Shown here one piece after another: positions 1-8,167 of a DNA stretch of 64,000 nucleotides (within the stretch, counting starts at the first letter, position 1; every line of letters begins with the position of its first letter). This stretch comes from Treponema peruense (lineage in GTDB: Bacteria > Spirochaetota > Spirochaetia > Treponematales > Treponemataceae), in the NCBI RefSeq assembly GCF_016117655.1, contig NZ_CP064936.1:1798001-1862000 (forward strand), given 5' to 3'. Under the pieces are notes generated by a model that was given only the letters and a program-made list of their open reading frames with translations, was not told the origin of the DNA and did no database searches. The position numbers and the translations under genes were made by a program.

Positions 1-351
1 AGCCAGATCGAGGAAGGAATTCTTAAAGCACTGAACCGCCTTTCTGCGGTAGAGAATTCTGTTCTCTCACAGGAGGACGGTTCAATGCAAAACAATACAG
101 CAGAAGAAAATACTGCTGTTCCCCCTGCACAGCCTTCTTCTGAAGAAAATCAGGCAGAAGAGCAGAATACAAATATTCAGGAAAATAATCAGGAAGAAAA
201 TGTTGCAGACACAACAACAGCAGAAGTTGCTGTAACAGAAGAAGAACCTGCACAGGAAACTTCAGAACAGTCTGAACTGGCTTCCAAAGAACAGAATCAA
301 AAATCCCAGCAGACAGCTGAGGAACTCAACGGACAGTTCGATATTTTTTAA
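1..351 (+). CDS. C-terminal part of an acidic coiled-coil protein (cut by window start)
   Basis: The frame is open from base 1, so this is probably the end of a longer gene. The first 28 codons read as an amphipathic helix (IEEGILKALNRLSAVENSV) and are followed by a Glu/Gln/Asn/Thr-rich acidic tail ending FDIF. It sits 15 nt upstream of zapA in the same direction, a position where spirochaetes often carry a small coiled-coil division protein; that link is inferred. An alternative start is ATG 85, which has AGGAGG at 71-76; a separate 88-residue protein starting there cannot be excluded. The low-complexity tail gives no function. Confidence 0.6.
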   Translation, partial: SQIEEGILKALNRLSAVENSVLSQEDGSMQNNTAEENTAVPPAQPSSEENQAEEQNTNIQENNQEENVADTTTAEVAVTEEEPAQETSEQSELASKEQNQKSQQTAEELNGQFDIF

Positions 352-366
352 CAGCCGGAGGTTTTG

Positions 367-675
367 ATGGGAAAACTCCAGATCAAAATTTTAGGTACGG
401 CTTTTTCGGCTCAGGCAAATGAAGATGATGAATATCTTCAGAAACTTTTGAACTATTACAGGGAAATAACTGACACAATCAAAAAATCAGGCAAACTTTC
501 TGATCCTCTCAAGATAAGCATTCTTGCAGGAATATCACTTGTTGACGAGCTTTACAAAGAAAAGCAGCTTAATGCCAGACTCAATTCAGAAAATCCACAA
601 AAAGAAAAAAACGACAGTGAAGTTATGCGGCTTACAGAAGAAATGATCAATAAAATAACGGAAGCTGTTGAATGA
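367..675 (+). CDS. zapA: Cell division protein ZapA family
   Basis: This 102-residue protein has the ZapA layout: a short beta N-terminus (GKLQIKILGTAFS) and then a long helical segment (DDEYLQKLLNYYREI ... LKISILAGISLVDELYKEK). ZapA crosslinks FtsZ filaments at the division septum, and its length is typical for the family. ATG 367 is preferred over the in-frame TTG 364 because GGAGG at 357-361 then lies 5 nt upstream. Its last codon overlaps the start of the next gene (ATGA at 672), so the two are translationally coupled. The assignment rests on fold-like pattern and length, since the family is weakly conserved. Confidence 0.8.
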   Translation: MGKLQIKILGTAFSAQANEDDEYLQKLLNYYREITDTIKKSGKLSDPLKISILAGISLVDELYKEKQLNARLNSENPQKEKNDSEVMRLTEEMINKITEAVE

Positions 676-1145
676 AAGGAAGAATTTTTGTAGATGCAGA
701 TTCCTGTCCAAAAAAAATAAAATCTATTATTCAAAAGGCGGCCGTAAAAAACAGCATGGAACTGTTTTTTGTTGCCAACAGAAACATCCCCTTCACCACC
801 CAGAATCCCCTTTTTTTTATGCAGATTTGCGACGGACACAAAGATGCTGCTGACGACTGGATTTTTGAACAGTCAACAAAAGACGACCTGATTATTACAA
901 GGGACATTCTTTTTGCAAAAAGACTTGTTCAGAGCGGCAAACGTGCAATAAATGACAGGGGAACAAGGTTTGATTCAAAAAATATTGAAGAAATGCTTGA
1001 ACAAAGGGAATTAAGCATGCAGATGCAGTCTTTGGGATTGCACGGCGGCGGTTCTTTTTCTACATTCGGCGAAAAGGAAACAAATGCTTTTTGCAAATGC
1101 TTTGAAAGTTCTCTTAAAGAAATTGCAGACCTTTCTGTAAACTGA
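672..1145 (+). CDS. YaiI/YqxD family (DUF188, PIN-like) protein
   Basis: The 157-residue product starts with the family hallmark IFVDADSCPKKI, followed by FFVANRNIPF and a C-terminal GGGSFSTFGEKE. These mark the UPF0178/YaiI-YqxD family, which has a PIN-domain-like fold with conserved acidic residues that suggest a nuclease; no reaction is firmly established. The length is normal. The ATG overlaps the zapA stop. A weak terminator-like stem (AGGAA/TTCCT plus a T run) follows the stop. Confidence 0.85.
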   Translation: MKGRIFVDADSCPKKIKSIIQKAAVKNSMELFFVANRNIPFTTQNPLFFMQICDGHKDAADDWIFEQSTKDDLIITRDILFAKRLVQSGKRAINDRGTRFDSKNIEEMLEQRELSMQMQSLGLHGGGSFSTFGEKETNAFCKCFESSLKEIADLSVN

Positions 1146-1161
1146 ACTGCTGTTTTCTGAA

Positions 1162-1192
1162 AGGAAACACCGGAACGATTCCTGTTTTTTTT
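1162..1192 (+). terminator. Weak intrinsic terminator after the zapA operon
   Basis: AGGAA (1162-1166) pairs with TTCCT (1179-1183), followed by eight T's. The five-base stem and 12-nt loop are weak, but it sits between convergent genes. Confidence 0.45.
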
Positions 1193-2444
1193 AATTGATT
1201 GAACGGTTTATATCTTCAAGGCGGTCTTTTATCTGCATAAAAGCATCGACCAGTTCGGGATCAAACTGCCGCTCCCTTTGAGACTCAATTTCTTCAAATG
1301 TTTCTGTCATTCCCCACGCATCTTTATAGCATCTTTTATTGCGAAGAGCATCGTAAACGTCAGCGAGGGCAACAATTCTTGCAGAAAGAGGTATTTCTTT
1401 TCCTTTCAGAGCCTGCTCTATTTCGTGCGGCATTTCTGTTTCAGGAATATATTCACGGTAGTCATAGTTTCCAGGATACCCCCTGTTACCACCGTCCCAT
1501 CTGTCGTGGTGATGAAGACAAACGTCGCAGGCCATCTGGTCAACATCATTTTCTACCGGAGTAAAAATCTGCGCGCCTACACATGTGTGGCCTTTCATTA
1601 TATCGCGTTCTCTTTCGTCAAGAAGCCCCTGTTTTTTGAGAATTCCGTCGGGTACTGCAACTTTTCCTATATCATGGCAGCGTGCAGCCAGCTTAAGGTT
1701 GTCGCGGAATTTATTGCGCTCTTTTTCAGGAATATTTTTGTTTGCGGCATAACGGTCATAAATTTCAAGCGCAAAACACGAAACCCTTTCTACATGGGCA
1801 CCAGTTTCTTTTGGATCACGGAATCCTGCCATTTTTACAAGACGGTCAATTCCCTGACGTGTAAGATATGCGTATTCATAAATTGTACCGATTTTTCCGG
1901 CAAACTGTGAAAGATAGAATTCAGCATCGGAGTCAAAGGGTATTACTTCGCCTTTTTCATTCTGTGCATTTATTATCTGAAGTACACCAAGAACTGTTCC
2001 GTTTGTCATTAAAAGCGGAACAGCAAGCATGGACTTTGTTCTGTAACCGTTTTTAAGATCAAGGGCATTGTTAAAACTGAACGACCGTTTTTCCAGATGA
2101 TCGCTGTCCATGTATTCGGACATATTGTAGACATCGGCAACATTAACGGTGCGTCGGGATTTCAAACAGTAACCTGCTATTGTAGAAAAGTCGGGTTTAA
2201 CGGACTTCATTTCATAGGGAAGTTTTTCACCTTTCGGGAGTCTTTTTTGAATGGTATCATTCTGGCTGTAACGTATACGCAGGATTTCTTCGTTTTTATC
2301 ATACTCATAAATTGAACCCGCATCAGCATTTACAATCTCGCGGGCACCGGAAAGAATATTTTCAAGAAGAACATCTATGTCCTTTATTTCTTTGAGACGG
2401 TTTTCTATTTGAGTAATAAGTTGCTGCGTATTAGTATCGTCCAT
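1191..2444 (-). CDS. GAF-HD-GYP domain protein, putative cyclic-di-GMP phosphodiesterase
   Basis: Residues ~20-190 form a GAF-type sensor (VNADAGSIYEYD, AVPLLMTNGTVLGVLQI). Residues ~210-400 form an HD domain (AARCHDIGKVAVPDGIL) with the downstream HHHDRWDGG...RGYPG motif. In canonical HD-GYP proteins this reads HHERWDGSGYP; here about two extra residues separate DGG from GYP. The family usually hydrolyses c-di-GMP, which inversely controls motility and adhesion; activity here is inferred. There is no signal peptide or membrane segment, so it is cytosolic. ATG 2444 is preferred to the longer ORF start at 2477 because GGGAAGT lies just upstream. A promoter at 2501-2529 would give a ~50-nt leader. 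Confidence 0.85.
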   Translation of the reverse strand: MDDTNTQQLITQIENRLKEIKDIDVLLENILSGAREIVNADAGSIYEYDKNEEILRIRYSQNDTIQKRLPKGEKLPYEMKSVKPDFSTIAGYCLKSRRTVNVADVYNMSEYMDSDHLEKRSFSFNNALDLKNGYRTKSMLAVPLLMTNGTVLGVLQIINAQNEKGEVIPFDSDAEFYLSQFAGKIGTIYEYAYLTRQGIDRLVKMAGFRDPKETGAHVERVSCFALEIYDRYAANKNIPEKERNKFRDNLKLAARCHDIGKVAVPDGILKKQGLLDERERDIMKGHTCVGAQIFTPVENDVDQMACDVCLHHHDRWDGGNRGYPGNYDYREYIPETEMPHEIEQALKGKEIPLSARIVALADVYDALRNKRCYKDAWGMTETFEEIESQRERQFDPELVDAFMQIKDRLEDINRSIN

Positions 2445-2500
2445 TTTACTTCCCGACAAAATACAAATCCTAAACATTCAATTCAGGCTGAATTAAATTT

Positions 2501-2529
2501 ATTATAATCAAAATAATATAAATTTACAA
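2501..2529 (-). promoter_or_regulatory. Sigma70-type promoter of the GAF-HD-GYP gene
   Basis: On the minus strand TTGTAA (2529-2524), a 17-nt spacer and a perfect TATAAT (2506-2501). Confidence 0.7.
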
Positions 2530-2547
2530 GCAACAATTATTGCACTT

Positions 2548-3447
2548 TCAGCACTGGCCGCCGTTTTCTGTTTGCGCGAAAGGTTTGTGTATAAGCGAAA
2601 AATACAAGGGCCCATACCCGCCCGAAGTATCGGGAAGAACATGCAGTCCGTTTTCTGTACTTTCTGCACTGTCAAATACAGATTCTACAGAACAGGAAGC
2701 TGGAAGTTTAATGCTGAATTTTGCGCGGGAAAGATTTTCTGTCATGATACTCCGGATTGTTTCCCGTGTACAAATCCGGGCTTCGGGATTCTTTTTCAAA
2801 AGACGCTGGATTGTTCCGTCATTTTCTTTTGGAGCAAGCGCGCAGGTTGCATAAAGGATAAACCCTCCCGGCGCAAGCATTTTCCATGCAGATGAAAGAA
2901 GAGCCCACTGTTCCATGGAAAGAGTTTTTATTCTTGCAGGAGACCATTCGCAAAGGTAGCGCGGGTCTGCAAGAACATGTCTTTCGCTTGAACACGGTGC
3001 ATCAAGAAGAATGCTGTCATAGCATTCAGTTTCGCGGCGGCATCTTACGGCTGCATCACCGCAAAAAGTACGGACTCTTTGCAGAACAGAATCTTCGAGG
3101 GATTCTGCAAGAACCGAATCAAGACGTTTCTTTCTTGGTGCCGAGCGTTCGTTTGAAAAAAGAGAGGCTTCTTCATTCATGCAGCCGGCCAGGACAAGAG
3201 ATTTTCCGCCGGGAGCTGCACACATGTCAAAATTCCTGGACGAAGACGAACACGGAAGACAAAGAGCGGCGCATAAACTTGCAGGATCAAGAAAATATTC
3301 TTTTTTTGAAGGATAACATATTCCTGCGCGAAGGGATTCTGCGGAAAGCGCATTTTTAAGAGTATTCCACCGCGGACCATACACTTCTGTATAATATGCG
3401 TCGAATCCGGCGGCACCCCTGTTTTCTGAATTTTTATTTTTTTTCAT
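2548..3447 (-). CDS. RsmB/NOP2-family RNA (cytosine-5) methyltransferase
   Basis: The SAM-binding motif is FDMCAAPGGKSL (residues ~73-84). The two catalytic cysteines of the RNA m5C family are visible in LLDAPCSSERH and LYATCAL. The C-terminal part ends in FSLIHKPFAQ, as in RsmB/RsmF-like enzymes. At 299 residues it lacks the NusB-like or PUA extensions of full-length RsmB, so the exact rRNA or tRNA target is unknown. The start overlaps the end of the upstream nagZ-like gene by 14 nt, implying an operon. Part of the N-terminus is less conserved, but both catalytic cysteines are intact. Confidence 0.85.
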   Translation of the reverse strand: MKKNKNSENRGAAGFDAYYTEVYGPRWNTLKNALSAESLRAGICYPSKKEYFLDPASLCAALCLPCSSSSRNFDMCAAPGGKSLVLAGCMNEEASLFSNERSAPRKKRLDSVLAESLEDSVLQRVRTFCGDAAVRCRRETECYDSILLDAPCSSERHVLADPRYLCEWSPARIKTLSMEQWALLSSAWKMLAPGGFILYATCALAPKENDGTIQRLLKKNPEARICTRETIRSIMTENLSRAKFSIKLPASCSVESVFDSAESTENGLHVLPDTSGGYGPLYFSLIHKPFAQTENGGQC

Positions 3448-4663
3448 TCAAATCTCCGTTAAGGAATAACTGTCTGTAAAGTTCATCGCCTTCTTTTTTG
3501 GCAGAATAAAAGTCCCGGACTGACTGTTCAGAATCAACTGCCTGTGCAGAAACAATTTTACCATTCTGCCTTTTGAGTATTCCCTTTGACAGTTTGAATT
3601 CAATAATTTTGCGCTGTGATTTTTTAAGACTTTCGGAAAAAGACTTGTCTGCGTGCGCATAGGAAAGAAGAATTGAAACTACATCCGCAAACTTTTTTTC
3701 ACTCAGCATAATTACGTCTACTCCGGCGCGAACGGCCATCAGCACAGCTTTTTCAGGAGGGAAACCATTGTCGGCTAGGGCTTTCATAAAAATATCATCA
3801 CTTATTATAAGGCCGCCGTAACCAAGCTGTTTCTGAAGGACTTCACGTGTCCAGTATTCACTCAGACAAGCAGGCGTTTTGGAATCTGCAACTTTTGTTA
3901 CCGCATGTGACATAAGAACAGCAGACGGGCTGCTTTCCAGAGCAAAAGCAAACGGAACAATAAAATTTTCTTTCAGTTCTTTTAAGGACAGTTCAATAAA
4001 AGGAAGTCCTGTATGGGGATCTGTATTTGTATTTCCCGGAAAATGTTTCAATACGGAACCGACTCCGTTTTTTTCATAAGCACTTATTGCAACAAAGGAA
4101 TAAACGCACGCATTTGCAACGGAACCAAAACTTCTTGTACCAAGAAAATCTTTATTGGACTCAACAGAAGGCTCGGCAACAGGAGCAAGATTCATCGTAA
4201 TACCAAGCGCACGAAGCTGGCGTGCCTGGGCTGAATAAATTTCTGCGGCAGATGACGGACTTACCCTTGCAGCAAGGCGGCTTTCTGACGGTAGCGGACT
4301 TGTAATATCACGCAGTCTGTTTACAAGGCCGCCTTCCTGGTCTATGGCAATATAAGGCACGGGCTTGTTGTTTTTTTTGCAGTAAGATGCAACCGATGAA
4401 GTATAGGAAATAATTTGTTCTGCAGAAGGAGCGATATTAAATGAAAACAAAATGCATCCGCCCGGAACAAGCGGGCTTTCGTCTATTTCTTCTACCGCAG
4501 AGTAGCTGGAATTGCCTTCTATATTGACAAGAAACATCTGGGCTGCGGCATCGGCTTCGGAAAGAGACGCAAGATAATTGTCTATGTCGTCGGCAGCAGC
4601 ATTTGAAAGAAAAAGAACGGCAACTGCAAAGAAACATTTTAAAATTCCGGATTTATTTACCAT
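3434..4663 (-). CDS. Exported glycoside hydrolase family 3, NagZ-like beta-N-acetylhexosaminidase
   Basis: A hydrophobic N-terminal segment (CFFAVAVLFLSNAAA) looks like a signal peptide. The GH3 barrel motifs follow: PYIAIDQEGGLVNRL, GITMNLAPVAEP and the hexosaminidase signature KHFPGNTNTDPHTG, in place of the usual KHFPGHG...DSH. The late DDIFMKAL carries the likely catalytic Asp. Family members release N-acetylglucosamine from muropeptides or exogenous glycosides. Export suggests periplasmic wall or glycan turnover rather than cytosolic recycling. The variant metal-free loop may alter specificity. It is the first gene of an operon with the downstream methyltransferase. Confidence 0.82.
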   Translation of the reverse strand: MVNKSGILKCFFAVAVLFLSNAAADDIDNYLASLSEADAAAQMFLVNIEGNSSYSAVEEIDESPLVPGGCILFSFNIAPSAEQIISYTSSVASYCKKNNKPVPYIAIDQEGGLVNRLRDITSPLPSESRLAARVSPSSAAEIYSAQARQLRALGITMNLAPVAEPSVESNKDFLGTRSFGSVANACVYSFVAISAYEKNGVGSVLKHFPGNTNTDPHTGLPFIELSLKELKENFIVPFAFALESSPSAVLMSHAVTKVADSKTPACLSEYWTREVLQKQLGYGGLIISDDIFMKALADNGFPPEKAVLMAVRAGVDVIMLSEKKFADVVSILLSYAHADKSFSESLKKSQRKIIEFKLSKGILKRQNGKIVSAQAVDSEQSVRDFYSAKKEGDELYRQLFLNGDLNEKK

Positions 4664-4765
4664 TACTGAATTATAAAAAAAATAGCATAATTTTACAACA
4701 ACTGCACTTGTATGCGTTAACAGGCGTTAATGTACACAAGTGACCGTAAATGTAATTAGCCCTCA

Positions 4766-4794
4766 TTGAAAACAAAGCTCATTTGATATAGAAT
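4766..4794 (+). promoter_or_regulatory. Promoter of the SDR gene (leaderless)
   Basis: TTGAAA (4766-4771), 17-nt spacer, TAGAAT (4789-4794). The start codon ATG is at 4801, six bases after the -10, so the predicted transcript begins at or next to the ATG. Confidence 0.75.
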
Positions 4795-4800
4795 TCAATT

Positions 4801-5733
4801 ATGAAAAGAATATCAATAGTTACCGGTGCTTCAAGCGGAATGGGAACATGTTTTGCAAAGCAGCTCGCCATGGAAAGTGCATGCTTTACAGAAAAATCAC
4901 TTTTACTTTTGTCAGGAGCAACAAAAAGCGGAATCAGAGAGGCAGAAAAACTCAGGCAGCAGGCATCTGACGAAATATGGATTATTGCCAGACGCCAAGA
5001 AAGGCTTCTTGAAGTTGCAAAGGAAATTGACATACAGGCAGAAAAATTCAATTCGGAAAGCAGAGCCGTACGGTCGGGACTCTGCAATAACCTTTACCCC
5101 GAAATCAAAGTATTTGCAGTTGATCTTTGCGGAAGGGACGGCGCCATTAAAGTAAACGAACTTCTGAAAAACGAAGAACTTAACGACAAAGATCTGCGCA
5201 TAAATGTTCTTGTAAACAACGCAGGATTCGGAACATACGGAGAGTTTGCAAAAACAGACACAGTTCGCGAAATGGACATGGTAGACACAGACTGCACTTC
5301 CCTTACCGGCCTTACAGGATTTGCACTCCCGTACATGGAAAGGGGATCAAGAATAATAAATACAGCAAGCCTGGCTTCTTTTCTTCCGCTGGGAAATTTT
5401 GCAGTTTACGGAGCATGCAAGGCATTTGTACTAAGCCTTACTGTTGCACTTGCAGCAGAACTTAAGGACAAGGGAATAAAAGTGACGGCACTCTGCCCCG
5501 GTCCCGTAAGTACGGAATTTGCTGACATTGCTTCAAAAGGTGCAAGAAAAGAAGTGCGCCACGGTGTTTCCCCCGAAAAAACAGTCGAACACGCAATACG
5601 CTGTTCCAGAAAAGGAAAGCTTTATTCAATGTGGACATTCAAGTGGAAATTCAAGGCAGCAGCCAGCCGTTTTGTGGGCAGGTATTTTGGCGCGCGCATG
5701 ACCTACTTATTCTGCAAAAGGCCTTCAAATTGA
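4801..5733 (+). CDS. Short-chain dehydrogenase/reductase (SDR)
   Basis: This is a classical SDR with the cofactor motif VTGASSGMG at the N-terminus, NNAGFG, the catalytic serine in NTASLASF and YGACK as the YxxxK pair, then LCPGPVSTEF. It probably oxidises or reduces a hydroxyl or keto group using NAD(P)(H); the substrate is unknown. About 50 extra residues between the first glycine motif and the second strand (roughly residues 25-100, including SLLLLSGATKSGIREAEKLR) make it 310 rather than ~250 residues. No ribosome-binding site precedes the ATG and the promoter is immediately upstream. A new promoter overlaps its stop codon and serves pncB. Confidence 0.88.
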   Translation: MKRISIVTGASSGMGTCFAKQLAMESACFTEKSLLLLSGATKSGIREAEKLRQQASDEIWIIARRQERLLEVAKEIDIQAEKFNSESRAVRSGLCNNLYPEIKVFAVDLCGRDGAIKVNELLKNEELNDKDLRINVLVNNAGFGTYGEFAKTDTVREMDMVDTDCTSLTGLTGFALPYMERGSRIINTASLASFLPLGNFAVYGACKAFVLSLTVALAAELKDKGIKVTALCPGPVSTEFADIASKGARKEVRHGVSPEKTVEHAIRCSRKGKLYSMWTFKWKFKAAASRFVGRYFGARMTYLFCKRPSN

Positions 5734-5758
5734 CTTTTGTAAAGCATAAGTATATACT
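5730..5758 (+). promoter_or_regulatory. Promoter of pncB
   Basis: TTGACT (5730-5735, overlapping the SDR stop), 17-nt spacer, TATACT (5753-5758). It gives a leader of ~85 nt. Confidence 0.75.
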
Positions 5759-5771
5759 GTAGAACAAAATA

Positions 5772-5827
5772 AGGACGCCGGCTGTACGCAGCAGATACTG
5801 TCTGTGCACTCTAAAGAAAATCGTCCT
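5772..5827 (+). promoter_or_regulatory. Structured 5' leader of pncB
   Basis: AGGACG (5772-5777) can pair with CGTCCT (5822-5827). Inside, GCA-g-CAGA (5788-5795) pairs with TCTG-TGC (5801-5807) around TACTG. The ribosome-binding site GGAGA follows. It matches no riboswitch class I recognise, so regulation is only suggested. Confidence 0.4.
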
Positions 5828-5849
5828 GTCAGATTTTTGGAGAACGATA

Positions 5850-7319
5850 ATGAAACCGACACACACAGAAGAAAGAGCACCAAGCAAAAGTGCCCTTTTT
5901 ACAGATTTTTACGAACTTACAATGGCCCAGGGCTACTGGCTTCAGAATATGAACCAGCAGGTTGTCTTTGACATGTTTTTCAGAAGGCAGCCCTTTAACG
6001 GTGGATTCAGTATTTTTGCAGGAATAGAAACACTTATAGATTCGCTTACGGAATTTTCTTTCAGCGACGACGACATAGAGTATCTTTCGCAGCAGGGAAT
6101 TTTTGAAAAAGGATTTCTGGATTATCTGAGGGACTTTCACTTCAGCGGCGACTTGTATTCCTTTGAAGAAGGTTCGGTTATTTTCCCTCAGGAACCGCTT
6201 GTAAGAATACATGCAAATCTTATTGAAGCGCAGATTATTGAAGGACTTGTGCTTAACCACTGCAACTTCCAGAGTCTTATTGCAACAAAAACTGCAAGAG
6301 TATGGCTGGCAAGCAAACAAGGAAACATAATGGAATTCGGTCTCAGAAGAGCACAGGGACCTGACGGTGCAATGAGCGCAACAAGGGCTTCTTATATTGG
6401 TGGCGCTGCAGGAACAAGCAATACCCTTGCAGGAAAACTTTACGGAATTCCTGTTATGGGAACAATGGCCCATTCGTGGATTATGTCTTTCCCGTCAGAA
6501 CTTGAAGCTTTTGAAGCATACGCAAAAATTTATCCTGACAAAACAGTCTTTCTGATTGACACTTATGATACCCTTAAAAGCGGAATCAAAAATGCAATAA
6601 AAGCCGGGGCAAAACTTGTTGAACAGGGCTACAACTTTGGTGTACGCCTTGACTCAGGAGACATATCTTATCTTACCCAGGAAGTAAGAAAGGAACTGGA
6701 CAACGCCGGTTTCCCACAGGCATTTATTTCTGTTTCAAATGAACTTACCGAAGAAATCATAGAAACACTTGTCCAGCAGAATGCACCTATAGCAAGCTGG
6801 GGTGTCGGAACGCACATGGTAACCGGCGGCGATGAGTCCAGTTTTACAGGCGTATACAAACTTGCGGCAAGACATGACCAGAAAACCGACGAAATGATTC
6901 CTGCAATGAAATTCAGTGACAATCCGGCAAAGAACACAAACCCGGGAATAAAAAATGTATGGCGCCTTTACGACGAAAACGGAATGGCACGCGCAGACAT
7001 TCTTGCACTTGAAGGCGAAACCGTTGAAAGCGGCAAAGAATACCGTTACTATCACCCAATGGTAGACTACAGACAGTTTTCTTTCACGGCTGCTTCTGTA
7101 AAACCCATGCTTACAAAAAAGATTGCCGATGGTAAAAGAATCAAAGAAAGGCTTCCCGATGCGGAACAGCTTCAGCTTGCAAGAAAAAGAATGCGCCAGG
7201 AAACAGCGACACTCGATCCTTCCTACAAGAGAATTCTTAATCCCCATATATACAAGGTCTCAATGACAGAAAAGCTCAAGGATCTGAAGCTTTCCTTCAT
7301 TAAGGCAAATATAAAATAA
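5850..7319 (+). CDS. pncB: Nicotinate phosphoribosyltransferase
   Basis: The 489-residue protein converts nicotinate and PRPP to nicotinate mononucleotide in the Preiss-Handler NAD salvage pathway. Family motifs are DFYELTMAQGYW near the N-terminus, FELGLRRAQG-like MEFGLRRAQGPDGAMSA, GTMAHSWIMSF, and the phosphate-binding part VRLDSGD followed by GVGTHMVTG. Length is as expected for the long bacterial form. ATG 5850 has GGAGAACGATA upstream. It has its own promoter and a structured leader and ends at a clear terminator, so it is monocistronic. Confidence 0.95.
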   Translation: MKPTHTEERAPSKSALFTDFYELTMAQGYWLQNMNQQVVFDMFFRRQPFNGGFSIFAGIETLIDSLTEFSFSDDDIEYLSQQGIFEKGFLDYLRDFHFSGDLYSFEEGSVIFPQEPLVRIHANLIEAQIIEGLVLNHCNFQSLIATKTARVWLASKQGNIMEFGLRRAQGPDGAMSATRASYIGGAAGTSNTLAGKLYGIPVMGTMAHSWIMSFPSELEAFEAYAKIYPDKTVFLIDTYDTLKSGIKNAIKAGAKLVEQGYNFGVRLDSGDISYLTQEVRKELDNAGFPQAFISVSNELTEEIIETLVQQNAPIASWGVGTHMVTGGDESSFTGVYKLAARHDQKTDEMIPAMKFSDNPAKNTNPGIKNVWRLYDENGMARADILALEGETVESGKEYRYYHPMVDYRQFSFTAASVKPMLTKKIADGKRIKERLPDAEQLQLARKRMRQETATLDPSYKRILNPHIYKVSMTEKLKDLKLSFIKANIK

Positions 7320-7329
7320 TTTTTAGTAA

Positions 7330-7360
7330 AAAAGGGCTGTCATAAGTGGCAACCCTTTTT
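7330..7360. terminator. Bidirectional intrinsic terminator between pncB and the winged-helix gene
   Basis: AAAAGGG (7330-7336) pairs with CCCTTTT (7353-7359) around a GGCTGTC-containing loop, and A/T runs flank both sides. Confidence 0.75.
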
Positions 7361-7380
7361 TTATGGAAGCGGAAAATTAC

Positions 7381-8166
7381 TTAATGCATTGAATAGTCAG
7401 AAAAAAGATCCGGAGGTATTTCATAGCGGTTTGTTTCCCCGAGTGTAACATTAAGTCTGTAATGCTTCATTTTATACCTGTCGATTCTGAAAATGAGATC
7501 TGTTTCTTTAAGAAAAATCTGTCTTAAATCATGGATATACGTATACAGATTTTTTCGAACGTTATCATTGTATGTGTTCCAGAGATGCATGCATATGTCT
7601 TCTTCAGAAACAACCTGTTCAATGTTCGCATATAAATATTCAAACAGCTTAAAGCGTGAAGGCATGATAAAATGCTTTTTCCTGAATTTTTCCGGGTCAA
7701 AGGCAACATAAGTTCCTTCAGCCGTCAGATATTTTTTTGCAGGACAAACAACAGAAACATAAGGCCCGATTTCTTCTGTCATAAGGGCACCCTGTATAAT
7801 ATCAAGGATATTTTTGATGTTGTCCAAAGCATCTTCCTTTAAAAGTGCAGAAAGATAGTGTCTGTTTTTTACAATCCAGTATGCTACGCGGTTTTCTGGC
7901 TGAGGATACGGATCGTTATAAATTACAAGCGGAACAGGCCTTGCCCTTTTTGCCATATACATATACGGATTGTATAAGTCCATCTGAAAAAAACGGCAGT
8001 CCATAAGCACAAGTTCAACTTCATCGGGAGGAGCAAGATTAAGTGCGATGTCAAGTTCTGTCGGTTCCGTAAACAAAACAACTTTACTTGAAGGCGTTTC
8101 TATGCAGGCGGCAATTTTTTTAAAAACACCGATCTGATCATGTTTCGTAAGCAGGTAAACTGACAT
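7381..8166 (-). CDS. Winged-helix DNA-binding protein with receiver-like N-terminus
   Basis: The last ~110 residues resemble an OmpR/PhoB-type winged helix (SRFKLFEYLYANIEQVVSEEDI, LYTYIHDLRQIF, an RIDRYKMKHYRL wing). The first ~120 residues look like a receiver fold: a hydrophobic strand ending in the Asp of LVLMDCRFF and a later strand VPLVIYND, but the acidic pocket and conserved Lys are not obvious. No histidine kinase lies nearby. The gene starts 1 nt after the stop of the Ser/Thr kinase gene, so it may be controlled by that kinase; this is inferred from gene order. It is the last gene of the FHA-phosphatase-kinase cluster. Confidence 0.65.
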   Translation of the reverse strand: MSVYLLTKHDQIGVFKKIAACIETPSSKVVLFTEPTELDIALNLAPPDEVELVLMDCRFFQMDLYNPYMYMAKRARPVPLVIYNDPYPQPENRVAYWIVKNRHYLSALLKEDALDNIKNILDIIQGALMTEEIGPYVSVVCPAKKYLTAEGTYVAFDPEKFRKKHFIMPSRFKLFEYLYANIEQVVSEEDICMHLWNTYNDNVRKNLYTYIHDLRQIFLKETDLIFRIDRYKMKHYRLNVTLGETNRYEIPPDLFSDYSMH

Positions 8167-8167
8167 T

